Source of the DNA: Syntrophomonadaceae bacterium
GTDB lineage: Bacteria; Bacillota; Dethiobacteria; DTU022
Length of the DNA: 34,750 bases
Direction: 5' to 3'
Assembly (NCBI GenBank): GCA_007131435.1
Contig: SLQM01000085.1
Location: 1 to 34,750, forward strand
Every line of letters begins with the position of its first letter. Position 1 is the first letter of the stretch. Below, in pieces: positions 1-8,102 of this stretch. The translations under genes were made by a program, and so were the position numbers. Under the pieces are notes generated by a model. It was not told the DNA's origin, ran no database searches, and saw only the letters and a program-made list of their open reading frames with translations.

Positions 1-60
1 TTCAATTAATATTTCATTTTTACCTTCACTGATATTAGTTACAGACATTAATACTTTCAC
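1..60 (-). CDS. ftcD: Glutamate formimidoyltransferase, N-terminal fragment (cut by window edge)
   Basis: Reading the minus strand from a GTG at 58-60 gives 20 codons that begin (M)KVLMSVTNISEGKNEILIE. The N/I-SEG motif at the start is characteristic of formiminotransferase N-terminal domains, which move the formimino group of N-formiminoglutamate to tetrahydrofolate. An AGAGGTG ribosome binding site lies just upstream (about 66-73). The gene sits 55 bases downstream of the cyclodeaminase fchA, which acts on the product of this enzyme, and at the end of a hutU-hutI-fchA run. Only the first 20 residues are visible, so the call rests on the motif plus context. Whether the full protein is a single-domain transferase cannot be seen, but the separate fchA suggests it is. 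Confidence 0.72.
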   Translation of the reverse strand, partial: MKVLMSVTNISEGKNEILIE

Positions 61-115
61 TTACAGCACCTCTTTCGTAAACTGCTCATAAACCTTATTC
101 CAGGTGTTAATTAAA

Positions 116-679
116 TTAGAGATCCTTTTTTAATTCCTTAAAGAGATCCTCAAGCTGCTGCAGAACAGCCCGGTCCTTAATAGAAGAAAGATTAATCTCT
201 ATATTAGCCAGGCAGCCTTTCAGGCCTGTTTCAGCCAGGCCCAGGGCCACCTTAAGATCAGAAGCAGCAGCCGGGTTGGAACTGCCATCGAGCATCTTAG
301 CCAAATCAAGCGCGCGCCTGCATTTATCTGCGTTTTCAGCAGGAACCCTGGCGGCGGTGACAAAAGCCTTTTCAATCATTTCAGCCCGCTTAGCTTTTTC
401 AGCATCGCTATTTTTAGGAAGTCCGTACGCTTCTTTAACCAGGGCAAAGGCTTCAATGTCTTCTGCTGCTCCTTTTAACAGGAGATCTTTTAAATTTTCG
501 GCTTCGGCCGCAACCTTCTCCTGCTTTTCAAAGGGCAACCCATACTCTTTTTTCAGGGACAGTTTAGCAACCATGGCAACCAGGGCAGAAGCCATTGCCC
601 CGGCCAGGGCGGCAGCAGAACCGCCTCCGGTTGTAAAATCTTCTGAATCAAGAACTTTATTAAAGGCTTTGTTGTCCAT
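116..679 (-). CDS. fchA: Formiminotetrahydrofolate cyclodeaminase (FchA family)
   Basis: This soluble, mostly helical protein of about 187 residues matches the cyclodeaminase/cyclohydrolase family, which converts 5-formimino-THF to 5,10-methenyl-THF with release of ammonia. The family signature is near the N-terminus: a TTGGGSAAALAGAMASALVAM stretch in which the glycine/alanine-rich segment forms part of the folate site, followed by a helical body with LAKMLDGSSNPAAASDLKV. A longer reading from a TTG at 709 would overlap the end of hutI. I prefer the ATG at 677-679 because an AAAGGA site lies 8 bases upstream (688-693). It follows hutI by 26 bases and precedes ftcD, so it is the folate-linked step of histidine breakdown. 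Stand-alone FchA of this length is typical of anaerobic Bacillota. Confidence 0.9.
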   Translation of the reverse strand: MDNKAFNKVLDSEDFTTGGGSAAALAGAMASALVAMVAKLSLKKEYGLPFEKQEKVAAEAENLKDLLLKGAAEDIEAFALVKEAYGLPKNSDAEKAKRAEMIEKAFVTAARVPAENADKCRRALDLAKMLDGSSNPAAASDLKVALGLAETGLKGCLANIEINLSSIKDRAVLQQLEDLFKELKKDL

Positions 680-705
680 TAAACCATTCCTTTCTGAACT
701 GACAG

Positions 706-1959
706 TCAATCCTGGCCGGTCAGGTGATCAATTACCAGCTTTCCTTTTTTAATCACTTTTTCAACCACGTTGCCGCCCAGCCTGTACACAAGATGCTCAT
801 GACTGGGGATATCCCATACCTGGATATCGGCATATTTCCCCACGGTAAGCGAGCCATAATCTTTAGCCAGGCCCAGGGCAGCCGCGCCGCCAAGGGTAGC
901 AGCAATCAGCGCTTCAGCCGGGCTCATCTTGTAAAGACGGCAGGCAAGCGCTAAAACAAACTGCATGGATTCTGTCCAGCACCCGGGGCAAAGATTGGTA
1001 GCCAGCGCTATGGGCAGGTTTTCTGCTTTCATGGCCAGGTAATCAAAAGGCCTGGGGTGCTGTACGGCAAAATCAAGGGCGGGCATCAAAACCCCGACAA
1101 CTCCTGCTGCTGCCATTTTCTTCATCGCCGGAACAGGGGTGTAGTTCAAATGATCGGCAGAAACCATTTTCATTTCTGCCGCCAGGTCTGAACCGCCTAT
1201 GTATGAGTAAGCATCGGTGTGAATTTTGGGCTCCAACCCGTAGTCCTGACCGGCTTTCAAAATCATTTCCGATTCTTTTGCCGAGTAATGACCGTCATCG
1301 CACCAGATATCACAAAACCGGGCCAGGCCAAGCTCAGCAACCCGGGGGACCATCTCTTTAATTAAAAGTTCTATATAGCGTTCCCGGGGCAGATCGTCAG
1401 GCCAGCCATGGGCTCCCAGGAAGGTAGATATGATATCAACCGGGGAGTTTCTATCCAAAAGCTTGTTGACTTTCAGGATTTTGATTTCAGATTCAGGAGA
1501 AAGGCCATATCCGCTCTTGCTTTCCACCGTGGTAGTTCCGGCGGCGAGCATCCTGTTTAACCTTGCCTCTGCTGCCAGGTAAAGCTCTTCTTCAGAGGCA
1601 TTCCTGGTCTGCCCGACAGTAACTGCAATTCCCGTCTTTATACCCTTTCTTTCCAGTTCATCCGGATCATCTGTTGTCAGACGCGCTGCATATTCTTCCA
1701 CCCTTGATCCACCGAACACCAGGTGTGTGTGACAGTCTATAAATCCTGGGGCAACTACTTTGCCGGCAGTGTCAATCACCCTGGTTATTTCCCGGTCAAC
1801 AAGAGGGGAAACATCCCCTTCCTGCCCCAGGGCAATGATCCGCTCATCCCTGGCTGCAAGCCAACCCTGGCTGGTTACAGTTAGCGTTTTTCCATTTTCT
1901 GACCCGGTTACCAGTTCTGCCGCGTTTGCCAGGACAAGATCAGCCGCTTCCCTGTTCAT
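706..1959 (-). CDS. hutI: Imidazolonepropionase
   Basis: The protein (417 residues, usual length for HutI) is an amidohydrolase-superfamily enzyme that opens the ring of 4-imidazolone-5-propanoate to give N-formimino-L-glutamate, the third step of histidine degradation. Visible signatures include the metal-binding DCHTHLVFGGSR segment (His77 and His79), a GAHGWP segment, KIHTDAY, SADHL and ATNLCPGCWTESM near the active site, and the C-terminal GKYADIQVW typical of amidohydrolases. The ATG is preceded by AAAGGAG about 10 bases upstream. It lies 54 bases downstream of hutU and upstream of fchA on the same strand, so one transcript is likely. Confidence 0.96.
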   Translation of the reverse strand: MNREAADLVLANAAELVTGSENGKTLTVTSQGWLAARDERIIALGQEGDVSPLVDREITRVIDTAGKVVAPGFIDCHTHLVFGGSRVEEYAARLTTDDPDELERKGIKTGIAVTVGQTRNASEEELYLAAEARLNRMLAAGTTTVESKSGYGLSPESEIKILKVNKLLDRNSPVDIISTFLGAHGWPDDLPRERYIELLIKEMVPRVAELGLARFCDIWCDDGHYSAKESEMILKAGQDYGLEPKIHTDAYSYIGGSDLAAEMKMVSADHLNYTPVPAMKKMAAAGVVGVLMPALDFAVQHPRPFDYLAMKAENLPIALATNLCPGCWTESMQFVLALACRLYKMSPAEALIAATLGGAAALGLAKDYGSLTVGKYADIQVWDIPSHEHLVYRLGGNVVEKVIKKGKLVIDHLTGQD

Positions 1960-2013
1960 CTGTAATGTACTCCTTTACCTGTTTATTGTAATTGCTAATT
2001 CCTTGTGCTGCTA

Positions 2014-3714
2014 TTAAAGGTCTTCAGGGCCAAAAGTTGCCTGCGGTGTCCACCAGAGGGGAACCTTGATACTTTCGCCGGTAAGCTTACCCCTGCCTTC
2101 GGCAACATCTTTGGCGGTTTGGTATCCAGCCTGGGCGTGGCGCACAACGCCAATACCAGAGTCAACAGTCATACAGGCTGAAAGGCGCAGGTCGGCTTCA
2201 TCAGTGCCATCTGCGATCATCGTTACCCCTGTATGCACTGCTTCGCCCATCGAATAATTGGCCTGGATGGCAATTAAATCACACATACTGATTGCATTTA
2301 AGAGTCCGTTCAACATTGGCCAGTCAGATATCAGGTCGCTGCCGTCGGGCATGTTTTCCGATTCAAAAGTCGGGTTCACGATGGAGCCTGAATCCAGGTT
2401 GTCCCTGGAAAAGGCTACCGGGCCCTTAACTTCTCCCGTTCTGATAAGAGCATTAACAGCCAGGGCAAAGCGCTTACGCTGGCCAAAACCGAGGTAACAG
2501 ATGCGGGCCGGCAGGGCTTCGATGGGGATGTATTTGCGGGCCAGTTCAATCCACCTGGTTACCAGCAGGTCATCTTTAAACATATCAAGGCAAAGCTGAT
2601 CAAGGCGGGCCAGGTCTTCGGCCGCCCCAGATATGCAGGTCCAGCGGAAGGGGCCCCGTCCCTCGCAAAACAGGGGTCGGATATATTCTGCAACAAAACC
2701 CGGGATAGTCATTGCCTCTTTTTCCGGCATTCCACCGTCGCGGCATTCTTTGCGGATGCTGGTGCCGTATTCAAAAGTGGGCACACCAAGTTCAAAATAC
2801 CGGTTCATTGCCCTTAGCTGGCGAATCATTGTTGCCCTGGCTTTTTCCAGGTAAAGGTCGCGGTCCTCTTTCCTTAGCTGATCTGCTTCCTGCGGACTAT
2901 ACCCAGAAGGAATATAGGAGAAGGGATCGTGGCAGGGACACATTTCTGTTAAAATATCCGGCCTGAAATCTTTAGCAAGGGCTTCTTCGAAAACATCAGC
3001 AGCGTTGCCCACAATTCCAATACCGATCGGTTTTTCTTGACCGGCATATTCCCTTGCCAGCCCAATTGCATCGTCGAGGGATTCAACCATGACATCGATA
3101 AACCTTTTCTTGATCCGTCTTTCAATGATCTTTCTGTTCGCATCGCAGAGAATGGCAACGCCGCCGTGCATGGTCATCGCCCTGGTTTGGTTACCGCCCA
3201 TCCCGCCGGCGCCGGCGGTTAGCAGGATTTTACCAGCCAGTGAATCTTTATAGCATTTACGCGCCACGGCAGAAAGGGTTTCAAAAGTGCCCTGGATTAC
3301 ACCCTGGGTGCCGATATATTCCCAGGGGGCAGCAGTATACTGGGCAAACATGGTCAGGTTTTTATCCTGCAGGTCGTAGAAGGTAGGCCAATCGGCTTTC
3401 ATAATGTTAGTAGTTGCCATTACGACTGTGGGTGCCAGGCGGTGGGTCTTGAATACCGCTACCGGCATACCGGACTGCATGACCAGTGTTTCGTCATCTT
3501 CGAGATCTTTAAGTGTTTTTACTATGGCGTGATAGGATTCCCAGTTACGGGCGCATTTGCCAAAGCCGCCGTAAATAACAAGTTCCTCGGGCTTTTCTGC
3601 ATTTTCCATGTTATTTTCCAGCATGCGCAGGATTGTTTCCTGTTTCCAGCCCTTGCAGCGCAGGTTTGCCCCCCGCTCTGCCCTGACAGAATAATAAATT
3701 TCCGGTTTTGACAT
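2014..3714 (-). CDS. hutU: Urocanate hydratase
   Basis: At 566 residues this is a full-length urocanase, the NAD-dependent enzyme that adds water to urocanate to give 4-imidazolone-5-propanoate. Family signatures are clear: an N-terminal GANLRCKGWKQE, the YGGFGKCARNWES segment, TAAPWEYIGTQGVIQGT, the dinucleotide-binding TAGAGGMGGNQTRAM, and LPARICYLGFGQR containing the conserved cysteine region. The start ATG has a near-perfect AAAGGAGG at 3722-3730. It is the first gene of a minus-strand run with hutI, fchA and ftcD. The upstream 162 bases (3715-3876), shared with a divergent iron-sulfur protein gene, are AT-rich, and I could not identify a convincing promoter pair there. No histidine ammonia-lyase gene is visible. 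Confidence 0.97.
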   Translation of the reverse strand: MSKPEIYYSVRAERGANLRCKGWKQETILRMLENNMENAEKPEELVIYGGFGKCARNWESYHAIVKTLKDLEDDETLVMQSGMPVAVFKTHRLAPTVVMATTNIMKADWPTFYDLQDKNLTMFAQYTAAPWEYIGTQGVIQGTFETLSAVARKCYKDSLAGKILLTAGAGGMGGNQTRAMTMHGGVAILCDANRKIIERRIKKRFIDVMVESLDDAIGLAREYAGQEKPIGIGIVGNAADVFEEALAKDFRPDILTEMCPCHDPFSYIPSGYSPQEADQLRKEDRDLYLEKARATMIRQLRAMNRYFELGVPTFEYGTSIRKECRDGGMPEKEAMTIPGFVAEYIRPLFCEGRGPFRWTCISGAAEDLARLDQLCLDMFKDDLLVTRWIELARKYIPIEALPARICYLGFGQRKRFALAVNALIRTGEVKGPVAFSRDNLDSGSIVNPTFESENMPDGSDLISDWPMLNGLLNAISMCDLIAIQANYSMGEAVHTGVTMIADGTDEADLRLSACMTVDSGIGVVRHAQAGYQTAKDVAEGRGKLTGESIKVPLWWTPQATFGPEDL

Positions 3715-3876
3715 TTTAGCATCCTCCTTTTGTTATCCTTTTTATAACATAATTAGCTGAAAAAAAGATCCCTTTCGTATTTATTAGCCCCTTAATTCCC
3801 TGGACTCAAGATCTTTAATGAAGGAATAACGTTTAGAATATAGAAAAGATAGCCATTGACAATTCAATAAAACGGG

Positions 3877-5010
3877 ATGGGAGATGATCTGGTGGAACAG
3901 GAAATCAGGGAATACGCTCTAGATGTCGGTTTTGATGATGTAGGTTACACCACGGCTGAACCTTTTCCCCAGCTAACAGAAGCGCTTGATGAAAGGCGCA
4001 GCGGTTACAGCTGGGTAAGCGAGGGTCTGCTGCAAATTGGTTCCGTGGCAGATCCCCGCTTTGTGCTCCCCTCTGCCAGGTCAATAGTTATCCTGATCTA
4101 TGACTATTATAAACAGGCTTACCCAGCGCAGCTTGAAGGCTCTGTCGGCAAGGCTTATCAATCACGGCTCTATCCCGGGAAGAAACGCCTTTTCGGCAGC
4201 AGGCTGCGCCTGATCAGGGAATTCCTGCAGGAGAAGGGAATGGAAGTAGGCTTCAGGCCCGCCATGCCGGAACGGCAGGCTGCAGTAAGGGCCGGTGTCG
4301 GTCAGTTCGGCTGCAACACTTTCGTTTACTCTCCCGGGCGGGGCAGCTATATCGCTATCGCTTCCCTGGCAGTCAGCGGGGAACTTGAACCCCAATCCAG
4401 CTCACCTCCTTCTGCCTGCAAAGATAGCTGCAACAAGTGTATTGAAGCCTGCCCAACCGGGGCACTGTACGCTCCATTTAAAATGGACCCCCTGCGCTGC
4501 ATTGCATTTAATACCTACGCCCCGGGAAATTTTCCCGGCACACCCGATGATATCCCTTACAATATCCGCGAAAAGATGGGCAGCTGGATCTATGGCTGCG
4601 ATATCTGCCAGGATGCCTGCCCGCATAACAGTAAGCGGTTAAAACAAAAACTTGTTCCAGACGCTTTCCTGGAAGAAATGGCCCCAAAACTGGCTCCGCA
4701 AAAACTGCTGACCATGAGCGATCTATATTACCACAGCATTGTCCAGCCTATTCTCTACGGCTACATGTGGGAGAAAAAATTCCTGCAGCGAAATGCAGCC
4801 ATAGCGCTTGGCAATGAAGGCGATCCTGATGCGGTTGACCTTTTAATTTCAGCCCTTGAAGACCCGCAGGACATGGTCCGCTCTTACTCGGCCTGGGCCC
4901 TGGGACGGATCGGCGGGAGAAAAAGTAATTTTGCGCTTGAAAAAGCACTAGCCGGGGAAGAAGAAGAAAAGGTTAAAGAAGAAATCAGATCTGCCCTGGA
5001 AAATAGCTGA
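3877..5010 (+). CDS. QueG-like double-cluster iron-sulfur protein with C-terminal HEAT repeat
   Basis: This 377-residue protein has the architecture of the epoxyqueuosine reductase (QueG) family: an N-terminal corrinoid-binding region, two [4Fe-4S] sites, and a C-terminal HEAT-like repeat (AAIALGNEGDPDAVDLLISAL and SYSAWALGRIGG). Cluster cysteines are C185-x2-C188-x3-C192 with C181 and C208, and C241-x2-C244-x3-C248. Two things differ from textbook QueG: the first cysteine is one residue further from the second (C-x3-C), and the segment usually carrying the catalytic aspartate (VDSAPVLER in E. coli QueG, from memory) reads GFRPAMPER at 125-133. It may therefore be a paralogue rather than a true queuosine enzyme. 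The start is uncertain: a GTG at 3892 lies 8 bases after a GGGAG and may be the true one. It is divergent from hutU. Confidence 0.75.
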   Translation: MGDDLVEQEIREYALDVGFDDVGYTTAEPFPQLTEALDERRSGYSWVSEGLLQIGSVADPRFVLPSARSIVILIYDYYKQAYPAQLEGSVGKAYQSRLYPGKKRLFGSRLRLIREFLQEKGMEVGFRPAMPERQAAVRAGVGQFGCNTFVYSPGRGSYIAIASLAVSGELEPQSSSPPSACKDSCNKCIEACPTGALYAPFKMDPLRCIAFNTYAPGNFPGTPDDIPYNIREKMGSWIYGCDICQDACPHNSKRLKQKLVPDAFLEEMAPKLAPQKLLTMSDLYYHSIVQPILYGYMWEKKFLQRNAAIALGNEGDPDAVDLLISALEDPQDMVRSYSAWALGRIGGRKSNFALEKALAGEEEEKVKEEIRSALENS

Positions 5011-5014
5011 AAAG

Positions 5015-5049
5015 AGCTGTGAACAGCTAAAAACAGCTTGTTTTAAGCT
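5015..5049 (+). repeat. Small overlapping inverted repeats after the QueG-like gene
   Basis: Directly after the stop codon are AGCTGT-GA-ACAGCT (5015-5028) and AAAACA-GCT-TGTTTT, overlapping another AGCTT/AAGCT pair and ending in a short TTT. They could form small hairpins acting as a weak terminator or attenuator before the amidohydrolase gene. Stems are only 5-6 base pairs and AT-rich. Confidence 0.3.
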
Positions 5050-5104
5050 TTAGATATGATAACATGATAAAAAATGACTATTAAGAAAAATAGGCGGTGT
5101 TAAT

Positions 5105-6277
5105 ATGGCTGAATTAAAGGCAATTGAAGAAAAACTAAGGGAAGAAAAAAATACCCTGGTTGAGATGGCCCGGGCTATCTATAAAAACCCGGAGCCCGGG
5201 GGAAAGGAATTCTTTGCCGCTGACCTGATTACCGGCTACCTGGAGGAAAAGGGGTTTAAGGTATGGCGGGGAATTGGAGGCCTAAAAACCGCCTTTATGG
5301 CCAGTTATGGAAATGAAGGCTTCCATATTGGGTATTGCTCGGAATATGATGCATTACCGGAAATTGGCCACGGCTGTGGGCATAACCTGATCGGTATTGC
5401 AGGAGTTGCTGCAGGCGTAGCCCTGGCCGCCAGTCTCAATGATATGCCCGGGCAGGTTTCAATTATCGGCACGCCCAACGAAGAAGATGAAGGGGCCAAG
5501 GTATACCTGGTTAAGGCAGGTGTTTTTGATCATGTAGATGCTGCCATGATGTTCCACCCCGGATGTTCAAATTGCTACCATGTTGAATCGCTGGCCTGCC
5601 GTGATTACAGGTTTGTGTTTAAAGGCCACAGTGTTCATGCTTCTACCGAACCATGGGAAGGAAGAAATGCGCTGGATGGTGTTATTCAAACCTTTAACAG
5701 CATCAACGCCTTAAGACAGCACCTGAAAGATGATGTCCGCATTCACGGCATAATATCAGAAGGAGGGCTCGCGCCCAATGTAATTCCAGATCGGGCCGCG
5801 GCCGATTTCATTATCAGGGCCCGCGACAGCTACTACCTGCAAGAAGTTGTTGAAAAGGTGGTAGCCTGTGCCAGGGGTGCAGAAGCTGCCACCGGCACCA
5901 CCCTTGAAGTAACTGAGTCAGGCCACCCCTACGATGCCATGATCAGCAATAAAACAATGGCAGACATATTCGCAGAAAGCCTCAGGGAAACCGGATACAA
6001 CCTGGAGTCGCCTCATGGTACGGGGCTTGATTCAATGGATATGGGTAATGTTAGCAGGGTGACACCATCAATTCACCCCATGGTAGCTATTACCAACCAA
6101 TGGATACCGGGCCACACTCATGAATTCAGCACGCTCTGCAACAGTGATGAAGCATACCATATTATGCTTAACGTGGGCCAGGCGATGGCGATAACAGGCC
6201 ATAAAATCCTCAAAGACAGGGAGCTGCAGAAGACTATTCTCAAAGAGTTTTCAGAATCAATAAAAAGCAGTTTTTAA
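5105..6277 (+). CDS. M20-family metallo-amidohydrolase (PM20D2/AbgB-like)
   Basis: The 390-residue protein is a cytosolic two-zinc peptidase/aminoacylase of the M20 family. The metal site is recognisable: E80-YDALPEIGHG-C91-GH93, the E126-E127 pair in GTPNEEDEGAK, H151 in MMFHPG, and a late GHTHEF. The lid domain shows the usual FKGHSVHASTEPWEGRNAL. The cysteine and CGH spacing place it with the AbgB/PM20D2 amidohydrolases, which cleave N-acyl amino acids or dipeptides such as aminobenzoyl-glutamate. The exact substrate cannot be read from sequence. An AGGCGGTG ribosome site precedes the ATG. The next gene, a DapA-family enzyme, starts 59 bases after its stop and may be co-transcribed, suggesting a short catabolic route that releases an acid and then cleaves it. 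Confidence 0.88.
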   Translation: MAELKAIEEKLREEKNTLVEMARAIYKNPEPGGKEFFAADLITGYLEEKGFKVWRGIGGLKTAFMASYGNEGFHIGYCSEYDALPEIGHGCGHNLIGIAGVAAGVALAASLNDMPGQVSIIGTPNEEDEGAKVYLVKAGVFDHVDAAMMFHPGCSNCYHVESLACRDYRFVFKGHSVHASTEPWEGRNALDGVIQTFNSINALRQHLKDDVRIHGIISEGGLAPNVIPDRAAADFIIRARDSYYLQEVVEKVVACARGAEAATGTTLEVTESGHPYDAMISNKTMADIFAESLRETGYNLESPHGTGLDSMDMGNVSRVTPSIHPMVAITNQWIPGHTHEFSTLCNSDEAYHIMLNVGQAMAITGHKILKDRELQKTILKEFSESIKSSF

Positions 6278-6336
6278 TACGGTAAAGCCTTATTAAAAAG
6301 TGTTTATCCCTGGCCATGAAAGGTTGTTGTCAATAA

Positions 6337-7221
6337 ATGCTTACAGGCATCTACGCTCCCATTCCAACCCCCTTCGGAGCAGATAGTGAAATTGACTGGA
6401 GCTCTTTCCGGGAAAATTTGCAGTGGTGGGGCAAGAGCTCCCTGCATGGTTTGGCTGTGGCAGGCACTAACGGGGAAGCTGTTTTACTTGATGAGGTTGA
6501 AAAAGCGAGGGCTTTTTCATTCGTCCGTGAAAACGTGCCTTCAAAGATGAAAGTAATTGCAGGTACAGGCTGCGAGTCAGCCAGGGCTACTGAGCGCCTG
6601 AATAAGGCTGCAGCCACAAGCGGGTGCGATGCTGTGCTGGTGATAAACCCCAGCTATTTCAAGGGCAGCCTGGATGATGATACTCTTTATTACTATTTTA
6701 TTCATGTTGCTGAAAACTCTACCCTGCCTGTAATTCTCTACAATATGCCGCGCAATACTGCCCTGAACATGAGCGCTTCCCTGGTCACCAGGCTCTCAGC
6801 GCACCCAAACATAGCCGGTATTAAGGATAGCTCAGGCAACATTGTCCAGATTGGAGAAATTGCTGATAAAAGTGCAAAGGGGTTTGCCGTATTCGCCGGT
6901 TCTGCTAACTTTTTGCTGCCATCCCTGGTCCTGGGGGCAGCAGGAGGAACCCTGGCCCTGGCCAATATCATGCCTGGGGAATGCGTGGAGATCCAGAAAT
7001 TATACGAAGCAGGCTGCCTGGATGATGCCAGGAAACTGCAAATGAAGCTGCTGGAAATTAATAATATGGTAACGGCGCTGTGGGGTGTTGCAGGCTTAAA
7101 AGCGGCCATGGATCTTATGGGACTGTACGGCGGACCGCCAAGGCTGCCGCTCTTGCCTCTTGATAAACAAAAAAGAGAAAGCCTGCAGCTGATGCTGCAG
7201 AGCCTTCAAGTCATCAAATAA
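6337..7221 (+). CDS. DapA-family (dihydrodipicolinate synthase/N-acetylneuraminate lyase) aldolase
   Basis: This 294-residue TIM-barrel protein carries the Schiff-base residues of the class I aldolase family: Lys163 in GIKDSSGN and Tyr135 in LYNMPRNT. The substrate loop reads GTNGE (43-47) instead of the GTTGE usual in true DapA. That, together with the catabolic neighbours, suggests a 2-keto acid aldolase or lyase rather than lysine synthesis. The ribosome site is weak: AAAGG about 13 bases before the ATG. It lies between an M20 amidohydrolase and a UbiA prenyltransferase on the same strand, with 23 bases to the latter. Family assignment is secure, the reaction is not. Confidence 0.85.
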   Translation: MLTGIYAPIPTPFGADSEIDWSSFRENLQWWGKSSLHGLAVAGTNGEAVLLDEVEKARAFSFVRENVPSKMKVIAGTGCESARATERLNKAAATSGCDAVLVINPSYFKGSLDDDTLYYYFIHVAENSTLPVILYNMPRNTALNMSASLVTRLSAHPNIAGIKDSSGNIVQIGEIADKSAKGFAVFAGSANFLLPSLVLGAAGGTLALANIMPGECVEIQKLYEAGCLDDARKLQMKLLEINNMVTALWGVAGLKAAMDLMGLYGGPPRLPLLPLDKQKRESLQLMLQSLQVIK

Positions 7222-7244
7222 GTTAGTTTAAGAGGAGGATAAAA

Positions 7245-8072
7245 ATGCTAATTGGTTATTACAGGCTTGGCCGGCCGATAAATGCCCTGGCAGGTTGCCT
7301 GCTGGTTATTCTAAGCGCTTATGTTGCCGAACCTCCCTCCTGGTGGCCGGTATTAATGGCTGCAGTTACAGTGCTGCTGATCACGGTGTCTACCAACGCC
7401 TGGAATGATTACGTGGATATTGAAATAGATAAAGTTAACAAACCGGACCGGCCCTTACCTTCGGGCCAGGTTACCCGAAACAGCGCTCTTATATTTTCAA
7501 TAGTCGGCACTTTCCTCTCTCTTGTGGCTGCCTTTTTTATTAATCAACCGGCTTTAATAATTGCTGTTGCATCTAATATCCTGCTCTATCTGTATTCCTG
7601 GAAACTTAAATGTTCCGTGTTGTGGGGCAACATTGCAGTAGCCCTTATTACAGCCCTCTGTGTAATATTTGGCGGTGTAGCAGCAGGAAATATTATACCG
7701 GTCATCACACTTTCCCTGGCAGTCTTTTTTGCCATCCTGGGCAGGGAAATCCTTAAAACGATGGCTGATTACCGGGGAGATTTTGAACAAAACTGTAAAA
7801 CCATAGCCGTAGCCTGGGGCAAAAAAAAAGCGCGGACTTATGTTTTAATTTTCCTGGGAATTGCCATATTAATCATTATTGCTATCTACTTTATTGAACA
7901 GTACAAACCTGCCTACCTGTTTATTTCACTCTTTTTAGTCTGCCCGGTATTGATCTATGTAGCCATAAATTCCAGGGAAACAATGTCTGACAGGGATCTT
8001 GAAAAATCAAGCCTGATAATGAAATACGGTTTTTTTATCTGGTTTTTGGCTGTTGCCTTAGGCGCCGGATAA
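7245..8072 (+). CDS. UbiA-family prenyltransferase
   Basis: The 275-residue protein is an integral membrane enzyme with about eight hydrophobic segments. The two aspartate-rich motifs of the UbiA superfamily are present: N54-DYVDIEIDKVNKPDRPLPSG near the first loop and D175-YRGD179-FEQNCKTIAVAWG near the second. They bind the prenyl diphosphate through magnesium. The second motif and the short length resemble the geranylgeranylglycerol-phosphate geranylgeranyltransferase-like branch, but this branch in bacteria is functionally mixed and may prenylate a quinone ring, heme or a lipid. A strong GAGGAGG ribosome site precedes the ATG. It converges on the ATP-grasp fusion gene 28 bases away. Confidence 0.88.
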   Translation: MLIGYYRLGRPINALAGCLLVILSAYVAEPPSWWPVLMAAVTVLLITVSTNAWNDYVDIEIDKVNKPDRPLPSGQVTRNSALIFSIVGTFLSLVAAFFINQPALIIAVASNILLYLYSWKLKCSVLWGNIAVALITALCVIFGGVAAGNIIPVITLSLAVFFAILGREILKTMADYRGDFEQNCKTIAVAWGKKKARTYVLIFLGIAILIIIAIYFIEQYKPAYLFISLFLVCPVLIYVAINSRETMSDRDLEKSSLIMKYGFFIWFLAVALGAG

Positions 8073-8102
8073 CCAGCTATCTGTTAGAGGCTAATACAGG
8101 TT
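8071..8102. terminator. Possible hairpin between convergent genes
   Basis: AACC at 8071-8074 pairs with GGTT at 8099-8102, and CTGTTAG at 8081-8087 pairs with CTAATACAG at 8091-8099 with one bulged base. It occupies the short gap between the convergent UbiA and ATP-grasp fusion genes, where a two-way terminator would be expected. There is no T-tract, so this is a weak call. Confidence 0.25.

Noticed and set aside
3856..3861. TTGACA as a promoter -35 for the QueG-like gene
   Set aside because: At 16-18 bases downstream the sequence is G-rich (GGGAGA) and runs into the coding region, so no -10 fits.
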